Of a stretch of DNA of 64,000 nucleotides, positions 50,697 through 59,259 are shown piece by piece (position 1 is the stretch's first letter; the number at the start of each line of letters is the position of its first letter). This DNA is from GCA-2683135 sp964507445. GTDB taxonomy: Bacteria > Planctomycetota > GCA-002687715. The notes under the pieces were generated by a model. The model made no database searches. It was not told where the DNA came from and saw nothing but the letters and a program-made list of their open reading frames with translations. Where the stretch lies: contig CAZDQF010000003.1 in NCBI GenBank assembly GCA_964507445.1, positions 124,001 to 188,000 on the forward strand. Direction: 5' to 3'. The position numbers and the translations under genes were made by a program.

Positions 50697-52289
50697 ATGG
50701 CTAGTCGGGGGACGTTCTGGTTCGCACTCCTCCTGCTCTGCGTAATCGGGCTCCATCCTCTCCTGCGCGTCCTCCTCGAGGCAACCGAGGACGGGCCCGC
50801 GTACCTGGAGACCGTGTTCAGCGCCGACGCCTGGTGGGCCCTGTGGGCGACCGCCCGGCTGGCTGGCGCCACCACCCTCACAGCGGTCATCATCGGCACC
50901 GCCCTGGCGTGGCTCACGTCCAGGACCGACCTGCGCGGCCGCGGGGCCCTGCGGACCGTGCTCACGATCCCCTACATCGTGCCCCCCTACATCGCCGCCG
51001 TGGCATGGATCAACCTCGCCAACCCGCAGGTGGGCCTGCTCAACACGTGGTTCGGCGCCGGCACGGTCAACATCTACTCCTTCACCGGGCTCACCTGGGT
51101 GCTCTCCCTCAGCTTCTATCCCTATGTCTTCCTGACGGTCCGGGGCGCCCTGGAGAACGCGGACCCTTCCCTGGAGGACGCGGCGAAGATGAGCGGCGCC
51201 GGGACCTGGAGGGTGTTCCGCGACGTCTCCCTGCCGCTCATGACCCCTGCCATCGTCAGCAGCGGCGGGCTCGTTCTCATGGCCACCGTGTCCGCCTTCG
51301 GGGCCCCGGCGCTGCTCGGCAACCCGGCTCGTATCGAAGTCCTCTCCACCCGGATCTACGAGTCCCTCACCAGCGACCTGGACGGGATCCGTTACGCCAG
51401 CAGCCTGGCCACGCTGCTGTTCCTCTTCGCCCTCGTCCCGCTGCTCATCCCCACCACCCGGCACGCCGTCCTCACGGGCAAGGCCTCCCGACCCAGCCTG
51501 GTCCGTCTCGGACGGACCCGCGGCCTGGTCTCCGGCCTGGTGGGCATGTTCATCCTGGTCGCCGTCCTGCTACCGGCTCTGGCGGTCTGCCTCACGGCCT
51601 TCATGCGCATCGCCGGGCAGTTCACCTGGGCCAACCTGACGCTGGAGAACTTCGCCGTGCTGGGGACGACGGCCACCAGCACCGCGGTCATGAACTCCCT
51701 CGCCCTGGGCGGCGGCGCCGCTACGGTCTCGGTCATGCTCGGTGGAGCCATCGCCTTCATCCATGTCCGCGGGAAGGGCCGGGCAGGGAGCCTCCTCTCG
51801 TCTCTCGCCTCCATCCCCCTGGCCACCCCCGGCACCGTCTTGGGGGTCGGATTGCTGCTCGCCTGGACCAGCCCCGTGGACCTGCGGAACACCGCGTGGC
51901 TCCTGCTGCTCGCCTACGTCGCCAAGTACGTGGCCCTGGCCGCCAGGGCCATCGGCGAAGGGCTCGGGACCATCGACGGAGCGCTGCCGGAAGCGGCGCG
52001 CATGAGCGGCGCTGGGGCCTGGTTCCGGCTCCGCACCATCTGGATCCCCCTGACCCTGCCGTCCATCGCCGCCGGTTGGTTCCTGGTCTTCATGCCCTCC
52101 TTCAGCGAGCTCACCATGTCTCTCATCCTGGTGGGCCCCGGACTCGACACCATCGGCACCAGGATGTTCGAGCTCCAGGAATACGAAGGGCCCACCGCAG
52201 CGAGCGTGCTGGCGACGGTGGTGCTGGGCTTCATCATCCTGTCCAATGTCTGTGTACGTGTCCTCTCGAGAGGCCGCTACGGCATCTGA
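50697..52289 (+). CDS. Two-domain ABC transporter permease (FbpB/ThiP type)
   Basis: A 530-residue inner-membrane protein with about twelve hydrophobic helices, built from two homologous BPD_transp_1 halves. Each half carries the EAA loop that contacts the ATPase: NADPSLEDAAKMSGAGTWRVFRDVSLPL in the first, IDGALPEAARMSGAGAWFRLRTIWIPLTLPSI in the second. Fused permeases of this size are typical of ferric iron (FbpB/SfuB), thiamine and 2-aminoethylphosphonate importers. It works with the binding protein 1.5 kb upstream and the ATPase immediately downstream. Confidence 0.93.
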   Translation: MASRGTFWFALLLLCVIGLHPLLRVLLEATEDGPAYLETVFSADAWWALWATARLAGATTLTAVIIGTALAWLTSRTDLRGRGALRTVLTIPYIVPPYIAAVAWINLANPQVGLLNTWFGAGTVNIYSFTGLTWVLSLSFYPYVFLTVRGALENADPSLEDAAKMSGAGTWRVFRDVSLPLMTPAIVSSGGLVLMATVSAFGAPALLGNPARIEVLSTRIYESLTSDLDGIRYASSLATLLFLFALVPLLIPTTRHAVLTGKASRPSLVRLGRTRGLVSGLVGMFILVAVLLPALAVCLTAFMRIAGQFTWANLTLENFAVLGTTATSTAVMNSLALGGGAATVSVMLGGAIAFIHVRGKGRAGSLLSSLASIPLATPGTVLGVGLLLAWTSPVDLRNTAWLLLLAYVAKYVALAARAIGEGLGTIDGALPEAARMSGAGAWFRLRTIWIPLTLPSIAAGWFLVFMPSFSELTMSLILVGPGLDTIGTRMFELQEYEGPTAASVLATVVLGFIILSNVCVRVLSRGRYGI

Positions 52290-52291
52290 TC

Positions 52292-52993
52292 ATGCACACC
52301 CTGAGCCTGAAGAACGTCAGCAAGGCCTACGGAGACAACCCCGTCATCCGGGACCTCAACCTCGTGGTGGAGGCGGGCTCCTTCCTGTCACTCCTGGGCG
52401 CGTCCGGCTGCGGCAAGACCACGGCCCTGCGGCTCGTGGCGGGGCTGGAGACCCCCGACAGGGGCGTCATCCGAATCGGCGACCGGACCGTGTTCGACCA
52501 GGCAGGCAGCTGGGTGCCGCCGGAGCGGCGTCGGATCGGCATGGTGTTCCAGTCCTACGCCGTGTGGCCTCACATGAACGTCCTGGACAACGTCGCCTAC
52601 CCCCTCAGGGTGAACGGCGTGGCGCCGAAGGAGCGACGGGCGCAGGCCCGCGAGGTGCTCTCCCTGGTCGGGCTCGACGACCTCGAGCACCGCAAGCCGG
52701 CCCAGCTCTCCGGTGGCCAGCAGCAGCGGGTGGCCCTGGCGCGAGGGCTCATCATGAGACCAGACCTGCTGCTGCTGGACGAGCCGCTGTCCAACCTGGA
52801 CGCCAAGCTGCGCATCCGCATGCGCCGGGACATCCGACGCATCCAGCAGGAGACCGGATTCACCGTCCTCTATGTGACCCACGACCAGGAAGAGGCCCTG
52901 GAGATCTCCGACCGCATCGTCATCATGGAAGCCGGCGAGGTCCTCGCCATCGGCACTCCGGAGGAGGTGCGCCGGCATCCACACCTCGCGTGA
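52292..52993 (+). CDS. ABC transporter ATP-binding protein (FbpC/PotA type, short)
   Basis: 233 residues from the ATG at 52292, two bases after the permease stop. It has Walker A GASGCGKTTALRLVAG, Q-loop MVFQSYAVWPHM, signature LSGGQQQRVALARGL, Walker B LLLLDEPLSNLDAKLR and switch VTHDQEEAL. This is the CUT1/FbpC subgroup, but the C-terminal TOBE/regulatory domain (usually about 100 residues) is missing; the protein stops shortly after GTPEEVRRHP. It energises the upstream permease. Confidence 0.94.
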   Translation: MHTLSLKNVSKAYGDNPVIRDLNLVVEAGSFLSLLGASGCGKTTALRLVAGLETPDRGVIRIGDRTVFDQAGSWVPPERRRIGMVFQSYAVWPHMNVLDNVAYPLRVNGVAPKERRAQAREVLSLVGLDDLEHRKPAQLSGGQQQRVALARGLIMRPDLLLLDEPLSNLDAKLRIRMRRDIRRIQQETGFTVLYVTHDQEEALEISDRIVIMEAGEVLAIGTPEEVRRHPHLA

Positions 52994-53009
52994 GCGGGTT
53001 CACGTCGCC

Positions 53010-53513
53010 ATGACCAACGGCCTGGAATCTCGATACCGCCTGCTGCTCACACGCTTCCTGGACGGCCCCCGAGGAGACGTCTGGTCGGAACGCCTCGGGG
53101 CGCCCGTGAGGGACGCCCTCCAGGTGCTCATCTACAGCCTGACGCACGACCTCTCTCTGCCCCCGGCGGAGCTGGATCGGCAGCACGTCGAGGCGCTGGT
53201 ATCGACCCTGCTCCCCGGTCGCCTGACCGGCGAGGAGGCCTACGCCAGCTCCATGGTGGACCTGCTGGACGACTTCCTCGTCCACGTGGCTGACTCGGAA
53301 GGGCTCGCCACCCACTGGGAGTGGACCAGCGCCGTCGACAGCGCCCGCGGGAGCTTCGATCAGCAGCTCGCGAATCCGGACCGACCCACCCCCGCGTCTC
53401 CCAGGCGCCAACCGGACCGGCGCGCCGCGCCACGCATAGGACGCAACGCTCCGTGCCCGTGCGGCAGCGGCAGAAAGTACAAGGTCTGCTGCCTCCGTCT
53501 CTCCGACTCCTGA
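53010..53513 (+). CDS. SEC-C zinc-motif protein
   Basis: 167 residues. The body is helical and unannotated. The C-terminus carries the SEC-C motif GRNAPCPCGSGRKYKVCC, which in SecA binds zinc and contacts SecB and ribosomes, and which also occurs as a stand-alone tail in many small bacterial proteins. A Pro/Arg-rich linker (about 125-145) joins the two. It lies 16 bases after the ABC ATPase gene and could be part of that operon, but no functional link is evident. Confidence 0.75.
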   Translation: MTNGLESRYRLLLTRFLDGPRGDVWSERLGAPVRDALQVLIYSLTHDLSLPPAELDRQHVEALVSTLLPGRLTGEEAYASSMVDLLDDFLVHVADSEGLATHWEWTSAVDSARGSFDQQLANPDRPTPASPRRQPDRRAAPRIGRNAPCPCGSGRKYKVCCLRLSDS

Positions 53514-53524
53514 GCCACATCCCT

Positions 53525-53539
53525 TAGGCTATGTGCGTC
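53525..53539 (+). promoter_or_regulatory. -10 element upstream of the PSCyt/PSD1 gene
   Basis: TAGGCT (53525-53530) is followed by nine bases and the ATG at 53540. An in-frame ATG at 53531 abuts the hexamer and is less likely. There is no Shine-Dalgarno. Confidence 0.4.
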
Positions 53540-56500
53540 ATGCACAGCCTCATCCACGCCTCCGTCGCAGCCCTCCTCATGGGCTGGGGCACCCTCTCCG
53601 CGCAGGACCCGGTGGACTTCAATCGGGACATCCGGCCGCTCCTCTCCGATCGCTGCTTCCAGTGCCACGGATTCGACGCACAGGCGCGGCAGGCAGGCCT
53701 CCGGCTGGATACGTGGGAGGGGCTCACCACGCCCACGGGAGGACGGCGCCCCATCGTCCCGGGATCACCAGCGGACTCAGAGGTGATCAGGCGCATCACC
53801 GCCGACGACACGGCGGAGCGCATGCCACCGGCCAGCTCGGGGCACACCCTCTCCGCGGCCGAGATCGCGCTCCTGAGGCGCTGGGTCAAGGAGGGAGCTC
53901 CATTCGCGCGGCACTGGGCCTTCGAACCGCCTCGCAAGCCCACCCTGCCGCGGTCCCACAAGGACGATCCCGTGCGCTCAGAGCTCGACCGGTTCGTCAG
54001 CAGCAACTTGCGGGAGCGAGGCTTCGCCCCGTCACCGGAGGCGGCTCCTGAGACCCTCGCCCGCCGGGCGACCCTGGCGCTGACCGGGCTCCCCCCGACC
54101 CCCGAGGAGCTTGACACCTTCCTCGCGGACGAGGAGCCGGGGGCCTACGAGCGACTGGTGGATCGACTCCTGGGCTCTCCTCGGTTCGGCGAACGCATGG
54201 CGCTCATGTGGATGGACGTCGCTCGCTACGCGGACACCAACGGCTATCACCACGACAACATCCGCACGGCCTGGCCCTACCGGGACTGGGTCATCAACGC
54301 CTTCAACCAGAACAAGCCCTATGACACGTTCGTGCGGGAGCAGCTCGCCGGGGACCTCATGGAAGACCCCACCGTGGCCCAGCGCATCGCCACGGCGTTC
54401 TGCCGCATGCACAACATCAACGACGAGGGCGGCGCCCTGGACCCGGAATACAGGGTCGAGGCCGTAGCGGACCGGATCGAGACCGTCGCCACCACCTTCA
54501 TGGGCCTGACCTTCACCTGCTCACGATGCCATGACCACAAGTACGACCCCCTCACCCAGGAGGACTACTACAGCCTGTTCGCCTACTTCAACTCGGTGGA
54601 GGAACGAGGCGTCTACCCCCGCAACTACGAGCAGGCCCGGGCCTATCCGGCCCGCATCCTCTATCGCTCCCCGGACGCCGAGGAGCGGCTGGCGGCGGCG
54701 CGAGAGGAACAGCAGCGAGCCCAACAGCGCCTGGACGACGCCGCGTCCGCGGTGACTCGGGAGATCCGTCAGTGGGAGCAGCAGCTCAGGGAGAGGCTGG
54801 GCGTCAGCTGGCCCAAGACCCGGCTCGTGGACGTCCGCACCGTCAACGGGACGACAGTGGAGCGCCTCGATGACGGGTCCATCCGCGCCACCGGCGGCGC
54901 GCCGGACACGGAGACCTACGTCTTCCGGATGGAGACTCAGGCCAGAGGTTTGCGCCTGATCCGACTGGAGGCCCTCGGCGACCCGATGTTCAAGTCCGGC
55001 AGCGCCGGGCTCGCCTCCAACGGCAACGCGGTCGTCTCTCACGTCTCCGTCCGCGCCGCCCCTTCGGCCGAACCGGACCGCGCGACCGTGGTCCCACTGA
55101 CCTGGGCCTGGGCGGATCACGAACAGCCCAACGGGGACTTCGATGTCCTCAATCTCCTCCGGGACGACACCGCGGGTTGGGCCATCAACGGTCATGTCCG
55201 CAAGGGGGAGTCCCGCTCCGCCGTCCTCGTGGCGGAGGCGCCTTTCGGGTTCGAGGACGGGACCCTGGTGGAGGTGCGGGTGACCTGCGCAAGCGTCCAC
55301 AGGCAGCACCTCATCGGCAGACCGAGGATCACCCTCGGCGCCGCCCACGCTCCGCTCGAGGCGTTCCCCACGGTGGCCTCGGACTGGTTCCAGAGCGGCC
55401 CGTTCACAGGCCCCTTCGACGCCATCTACGCCACCGACCACGGCCCGGAGAAATCCACGGCGGTGCCGTCAGACCCGAAGCCCAAGTGGAAGCATCGCCC
55501 GGACATCATCGACGGCCAGGCCACGAACTTCAGCGGCGGGCAGCGGGCGTTCTACTTCGGCCGCTCTCTCCGCACCCCGGTCCCGCGCAAGCTGCCGCTG
55601 TCCCTGGGCAGCGACGACGCCATCAAGGTGTTCCTCAACGGTGTGGAGATCCACGCCAACAAGGCCTTGCGCGGGGTCGCCCCTGACCAGGAGCGCGTCG
55701 TGCTGGACCTGCCGGCGGGAGAGAGCGCGCTGGTCGTGAAGATCGTCAACAACGGCGGCCCCGGCGGGATCTACTACCGAGCGGACCGCGGCCCCGGGTC
55801 ACCGGCCCCCCTGGCCCCGGCAGCCCTCATCCCCCACGGGATTCGGGCGCCGGGATTGGATCGGAGCTTCACCGCCGCCATTGCCAGCGCACAATCCGAG
55901 ACCTACGCGCGCCTCTCCGCCGACGCCGCCGCCAAGGCGGAACAGGTGAAGGCCGTGGAGGGTGAGACGGTGCCGGTGCTGGTCATGAAGGAGCTGGAGA
56001 AACCCACCGCCACCCACGTGCTCGCCAGGGGCAGTTACCTGTCCCCGGACACGAACCGGCCGGTGAAGCGCAGGCCTCCGGAGTTGTTCGGTGGCCAGCT
56101 GCCCGCGGGTGCTCCGGAGAACCGCCTGGGGTTCGCGCGCTGGCTCACGGATCGCTCCCACCCCCTCACGGCCCGCGTCCATGTCAACCGCATCTGGCAG
56201 CTGCTCTTCGGCGCCGGCATCGTGGAGACCATGGAGAACTTCGGTCATCAGGCGTCGTGGCCGAGCAACCCGGAGCTGCTGGACTGGCTCGCGGTGGAGT
56301 TCATGGACTCCGGATGGGATCAGAAGGACCTGATCCGGGACATCGTCACCAGCGCCACCTTCCGCCAGTCCTCTCGGAGGCGCCCGGAGATCGCCGTCCT
56401 CGACCCCTCGAACCGATGGATGGGGTGGTACCCGCGGCGCCGCCTCGAAGGTGAGATCATCCGGGACCAGGCCCTGTTCGTCGGCGGCGCTCTGGCCCCG

Positions 56501-57046
56501 CGGGTGGGCGGACCGAGCGTCCGGCCGTACCAGCCTCCGGGGTTGTGGCGCGAGGTGTCCATCGGCGGCAACTCCAACACCCAGATCTTCAAGCAGGACT
56601 CCGGCGAGGCGCTCTACCGACGCAGCCTCTACACGTTCTGGAAACGGACCTCCCCAAACCCACAGATGGCCACCTTCGACGCGCCCACCCGCGAGTTCTG
56701 CGTCGTTCGCCGGGACGTGACCAACACCCCCTTGCAGGCCCTGGTGCTGTGGAACGACGAGCAGTTCGTGGAGGCGGCCCGGTTGCTGGCGCAACGGGAC
56801 GGCGACGTGGCCGCCATGTTCCGCCGCTGCACGGGTCGGTCTCCCGACCCACGGGAGCTGCGGGTGCTCAACCAGACCCTCAGCCACTTCCAGCGTCGCT
56901 TCGAGTCCTCACCGGACGACGCCCGCAAGCTGCTGAGCAAGGGAGAGGCGCCGCTCCCGACCGAGTATGAACCAGCGACCCTGGCGGCCCTCACCATGAC
57001 CGCGAACACCATCCTCTCCCTGGACGCCACCATCGTCCTCAATTGA
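53540..57046 (+). CDS. PSCyt1-PSCyt2-PSD1 protein (DUF1549/DUF1553, planctomycete cytochrome family)
   Basis: 1168 residues from the ATG at 53540; signal peptide HSLIHASVAALLMGWGTLSAQ. Order of domains: PSCyt1 cytochrome-c-like domain with CFQCHGFD (CxxCH) and MPPASSGHTLSAAEIALLRRWVKEGAP, then DUF1549/PSCyt2 (SPRFGERMALMWMDVARYADTNGYHHD, then FTCSRCHDHKYDP, a second CxxCH). A large insert follows (about 430-770) with beta-sandwich-like sequence, then PSD1/DUF1553 (ARWLTDRSHPLTARVHVNRIWQLLFGAGIVETMENFG, TNTPLQALVLWNDEQFVEAARLLAQR). The pair with a downstream DUF1501 gene is a hallmark of Planctomycetota; the role in polysaccharide or electron transfer chemistry is not settled. Confidence 0.95.
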   Translation: MHSLIHASVAALLMGWGTLSAQDPVDFNRDIRPLLSDRCFQCHGFDAQARQAGLRLDTWEGLTTPTGGRRPIVPGSPADSEVIRRITADDTAERMPPASSGHTLSAAEIALLRRWVKEGAPFARHWAFEPPRKPTLPRSHKDDPVRSELDRFVSSNLRERGFAPSPEAAPETLARRATLALTGLPPTPEELDTFLADEEPGAYERLVDRLLGSPRFGERMALMWMDVARYADTNGYHHDNIRTAWPYRDWVINAFNQNKPYDTFVREQLAGDLMEDPTVAQRIATAFCRMHNINDEGGALDPEYRVEAVADRIETVATTFMGLTFTCSRCHDHKYDPLTQEDYYSLFAYFNSVEERGVYPRNYEQARAYPARILYRSPDAEERLAAAREEQQRAQQRLDDAASAVTREIRQWEQQLRERLGVSWPKTRLVDVRTVNGTTVERLDDGSIRATGGAPDTETYVFRMETQARGLRLIRLEALGDPMFKSGSAGLASNGNAVVSHVSVRAAPSAEPDRATVVPLTWAWADHEQPNGDFDVLNLLRDDTAGWAINGHVRKGESRSAVLVAEAPFGFEDGTLVEVRVTCASVHRQHLIGRPRITLGAAHAPLEAFPTVASDWFQSGPFTGPFDAIYATDHGPEKSTAVPSDPKPKWKHRPDIIDGQATNFSGGQRAFYFGRSLRTPVPRKLPLSLGSDDAIKVFLNGVEIHANKALRGVAPDQERVVLDLPAGESALVVKIVNNGGPGGIYYRADRGPGSPAPLAPAALIPHGIRAPGLDRSFTAAIASAQSETYARLSADAAAKAEQVKAVEGETVPVLVMKELEKPTATHVLARGSYLSPDTNRPVKRRPPELFGGQLPAGAPENRLGFARWLTDRSHPLTARVHVNRIWQLLFGAGIVETMENFGHQASWPSNPELLDWLAVEFMDSGWDQKDLIRDIVTSATFRQSSRRRPEIAVLDPSNRWMGWYPRRRLEGEIIRDQALFVGGALAPRVGGPSVRPYQPPGLWREVSIGGNSNTQIFKQDSGEALYRRSLYTFWKRTSPNPQMATFDAPTREFCVVRRDVTNTPLQALVLWNDEQFVEAARLLAQRDGDVAAMFRRCTGRSPDPRELRVLNQTLSHFQRRFESSPDDARKLLSKGEAPLPTEYEPATLAALTMTANTILSLDATIVLN

Positions 57047-57051
57047 CACCC

Positions 57052-58521
57052 ATGATGCACCCCATCGAGCAATACCTGAGGAACCTCACCCGTCGCCAGT
57101 TCTTCGGCAGGGCGGCGCAGAGCGCGCTCGGAGCAGCGGCTCTCTCAAGTCTGCTGACCGAGTCCTGTGGCGCCGCATCGGCGCCCACCCCCGACCCCGG
57201 CGCCCTGGGTCGCCCTCATCATCGTCCTCGCGCCCGGCGGGTGATCTACCTGCACATGATGGGCGGTCCCTCTCACCTCGACCTCTGGGACTACAAGCCG
57301 AGGCTACGAGAGGACGCGGGCAAGGACCTGCGCAAGATGCCTGAGGTCTACAATGATCAACGCATCACCGGCATGACCAGCGGCCAGTCCACTCTGCCCC
57401 TGGTCCCGTCCATGTTCCGGTTCCATCGCTACGAGAACAACCAGGACGGCGTCCACCTCTCCGAGCTCATGCCCCACACCGCGGCCCTCGCCAAGGAGCT
57501 GTGCTTCGTCCACTCCATCCACACGGAGGCCATCAACCACGAGCCCGGGGTGACGTTCATGCAGACCGGGAGCCAGACCCCGGGGCGACCGTCCATGGGT
57601 TCCTGGCTGAGCTACGGGCTGGGGAGCGCGAACCGGGACCTCCCGGCGTTCGTCGTCATGATCAGCCGCGGCTCCGGCGGCATGCAGACCCTCTCAGACC
57701 GTCTCTGGGGCTCCGGCTTCCTGCCGAGCGAGCATCAGGGAGTGCGCTTCCGCGGCGGGCAGAACCCCGTCCTGTTCCTCAGCAACCCGGACGGCGTGAG
57801 CGCCGCGGACCGGCGCGCCATGGTGGACGCCGTGGCGGAGCTGAACGAGGTGGAGTTCGACCGATCCCTGGACCCGGAGGTGCGCGCCCGCATCGCCCAG
57901 GCGGAGACCGCCTACCGGATGCAGATGTCGGTCCCGGACCTGGTGGACCTCTCCAACGAGAGCCCGGAGACCCTGGAGATGTACGGGCCGGATGTCACCA
58001 AGCCGGGGACCTTCGCAGCCAACTGCCTCCTGGCCCGGCGCCTGGCGGAGCGTGACGTCCGCTTCATCCAGCTCTACCACCGTGGCTGGGACGCCCACGG
58101 CAACCTCCCCAACGAGATCCGTGCCCAGTCCCGACAGACGGATCAACCCCAGGCAGCCCTCATACGCGACCTCAAACGGAGAGGACTCCTGGACGACACC
58201 CTGGTGGTCTGGGGCGGCGAGTTCGGTCGCACCGCCTATTGCCAGGGTGGCTACAACGAGAAGAGCTACGGCAGGGACCACCACCCGCGGTGCTTCACCT
58301 GGTGGTTCGCTGGCGGTGGGATCAAGCCGGGCGTCACCCACGGCAAGACTGATCCCTGGGGATACAACGTGGCGGAGGACCCGGTCCACGTCCATGACCT
58401 CCACGCCACGCTGCTCCACATGCTCGGCATCGACCACGAACGCCTCACGTACCGGTTCCAGGGGCGCCGTTACCGCTTGACCGATATCTCAGGACAACTC
58501 GTCACCCCCATCATGGAATGA
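57052..58521 (+). CDS. DUF1501 protein with Tat signal
   Basis: 489 residues from the ATG at 57052 (ATG at 57055 and a TTG at 57043 overlapping the previous stop are alternatives). The N-terminus holds a twin-arginine signal, LTRRQFFGRAAQSALGAAAL, so it is exported folded. The body is a sulfatase-like alkaline-phosphatase fold typical of DUF1501: VIYLHMMGGPSHLDLWDYKP, MPHTAALAKELCFVHSIHTEAINHEPG, WGGEFGRTAY and YGRDHHPRCFTWWFAGGGIKPG. It has no formylglycine Cys motif. It is coupled to the PSCyt/PSD1 gene and is probably its functional partner. Confidence 0.95.
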   Translation: MMHPIEQYLRNLTRRQFFGRAAQSALGAAALSSLLTESCGAASAPTPDPGALGRPHHRPRARRVIYLHMMGGPSHLDLWDYKPRLREDAGKDLRKMPEVYNDQRITGMTSGQSTLPLVPSMFRFHRYENNQDGVHLSELMPHTAALAKELCFVHSIHTEAINHEPGVTFMQTGSQTPGRPSMGSWLSYGLGSANRDLPAFVVMISRGSGGMQTLSDRLWGSGFLPSEHQGVRFRGGQNPVLFLSNPDGVSAADRRAMVDAVAELNEVEFDRSLDPEVRARIAQAETAYRMQMSVPDLVDLSNESPETLEMYGPDVTKPGTFAANCLLARRLAERDVRFIQLYHRGWDAHGNLPNEIRAQSRQTDQPQAALIRDLKRRGLLDDTLVVWGGEFGRTAYCQGGYNEKSYGRDHHPRCFTWWFAGGGIKPGVTHGKTDPWGYNVAEDPVHVHDLHATLLHMLGIDHERLTYRFQGRRYRLTDISGQLVTPIME

Positions 58522-58525
58522 GCAA

Positions 58526-58837
58526 ATGACAACAAGCCCAGATGACTTCGTCTCCCTGAAGGTGTTCCCCACCCCGACCATCGCCGCCATGATGGCGTCC
58601 CTGCTGGAGTCCCACGGGATCAGGTGCGTCACTCCGGGCGCCGACCTGAAGGACGCGTTCGCGTCTGTTCAACAGGTCGCCGGGGGCCTGGGCTGCGAGA
58701 TTCGGGTCCCGGCCAGTCAGTTGGAGGCAGCTCGCGCCGTCCTCGTCGAGGCGAAGCAGGCGGGGGAAGCCCTCGAAGGGGAGGCCTCGGAGGCGGAAGA
58801 CAGCGGCGACGACGTTGACCCATCATCGAGTCGCTGA
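58526..58837 (+). CDS. DUF2007-like small protein
   Basis: 103 residues starting four bases after the DUF1501 stop. It has VSLKVFPTPTIAAMMASLLESHGIRCVTPG and GLGCEIRVPASQLEAARAVLVEAKQA, the alpha/beta pattern of the putative signal-transducing DUF2007 domain, which resembles a PII-like or ACT-like small fold. An acidic tail (EGEASEAEDSGDD) follows. It is cytoplasmic by lack of a signal. The function is unknown. Confidence 0.75.
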   Translation: MTTSPDDFVSLKVFPTPTIAAMMASLLESHGIRCVTPGADLKDAFASVQQVAGGLGCEIRVPASQLEAARAVLVEAKQAGEALEGEASEAEDSGDDVDPSSSR

Positions 58838-58856
58838 TAGCGTCCCCCTCCCATAC

Positions 58857-58931
<75 letters not shown>

Positions 58932-59008
58932 CTCCGCGCGTAGCAACCTTGACGCATCGTTGACCGACGCTTGTCGAGACACGAACCCGTGGTAGGTTCT
59001 TCGCCTCC

Positions 59009-59081
59009 GCCCGCGTAGCTCAGTCGGCAGAGCAGGTGATTCTTAATCACCGGGTCCCAGGTTCGAGCCCTGGCGCGGGTA
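59009..59081 (+). tRNA. tRNA-Lys(CTT)
   Basis: 73 bases. Acceptor GCCCGCG pairs with CGCGGGT, discriminator A. The anticodon arm is GGTGA-TTCTTAA-TCACC (anticodon CTT), and the T arm is CCAGG-TTCGAGC-CCTGG. It decodes AAG, the usual Lys codon in GC-rich genomes. Confidence 0.97.
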
Positions 59082-59090
59082 CTCTCCACG

Positions 59091-59121
59091 GCGACGGCCC
59101 GGACCATCTGGTCCGGGTCGC
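59091..59121 (+). terminator. Terminator-like hairpin after tRNA-Lys
   Basis: CCCGGACC (59098-59105) and GGTCCGGG (59110-59117) form a perfect 8-bp stem with the loop ATCT. An outer GCGA/TCGC pairing extends it. There is no T tract, as for other hairpins in this window. Confidence 0.6.
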
Positions 59122-59259
59122 TCCGCCGCCCAGGATTTACGGGCTCCCGCTCCTCCCCCTTGCGAACCGCCCTCGGTAGCTGCAATCTTGGGAAGAGACA
59201 CCGGGGGTCGGTCGTCCAAGCCTCATATTCCCAGGCCATCCCCCTGTCCGGAGACCACC

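Noticed and set aside
49725..51464. 579-codon minus-strand frame over the sulfatase and permease genes
   Set aside because: Translation is low-complexity Gly/Glu/Arg with no motif; the plus strand encodes clear sulfatase and permease domains.
50834..52291. Upstream extension of the ABC ATPase frame into the permease gene
   Set aside because: The extension is Arg/His-rich out-of-frame translation of the permease; the ATG at 52292 begins the family N-terminus.
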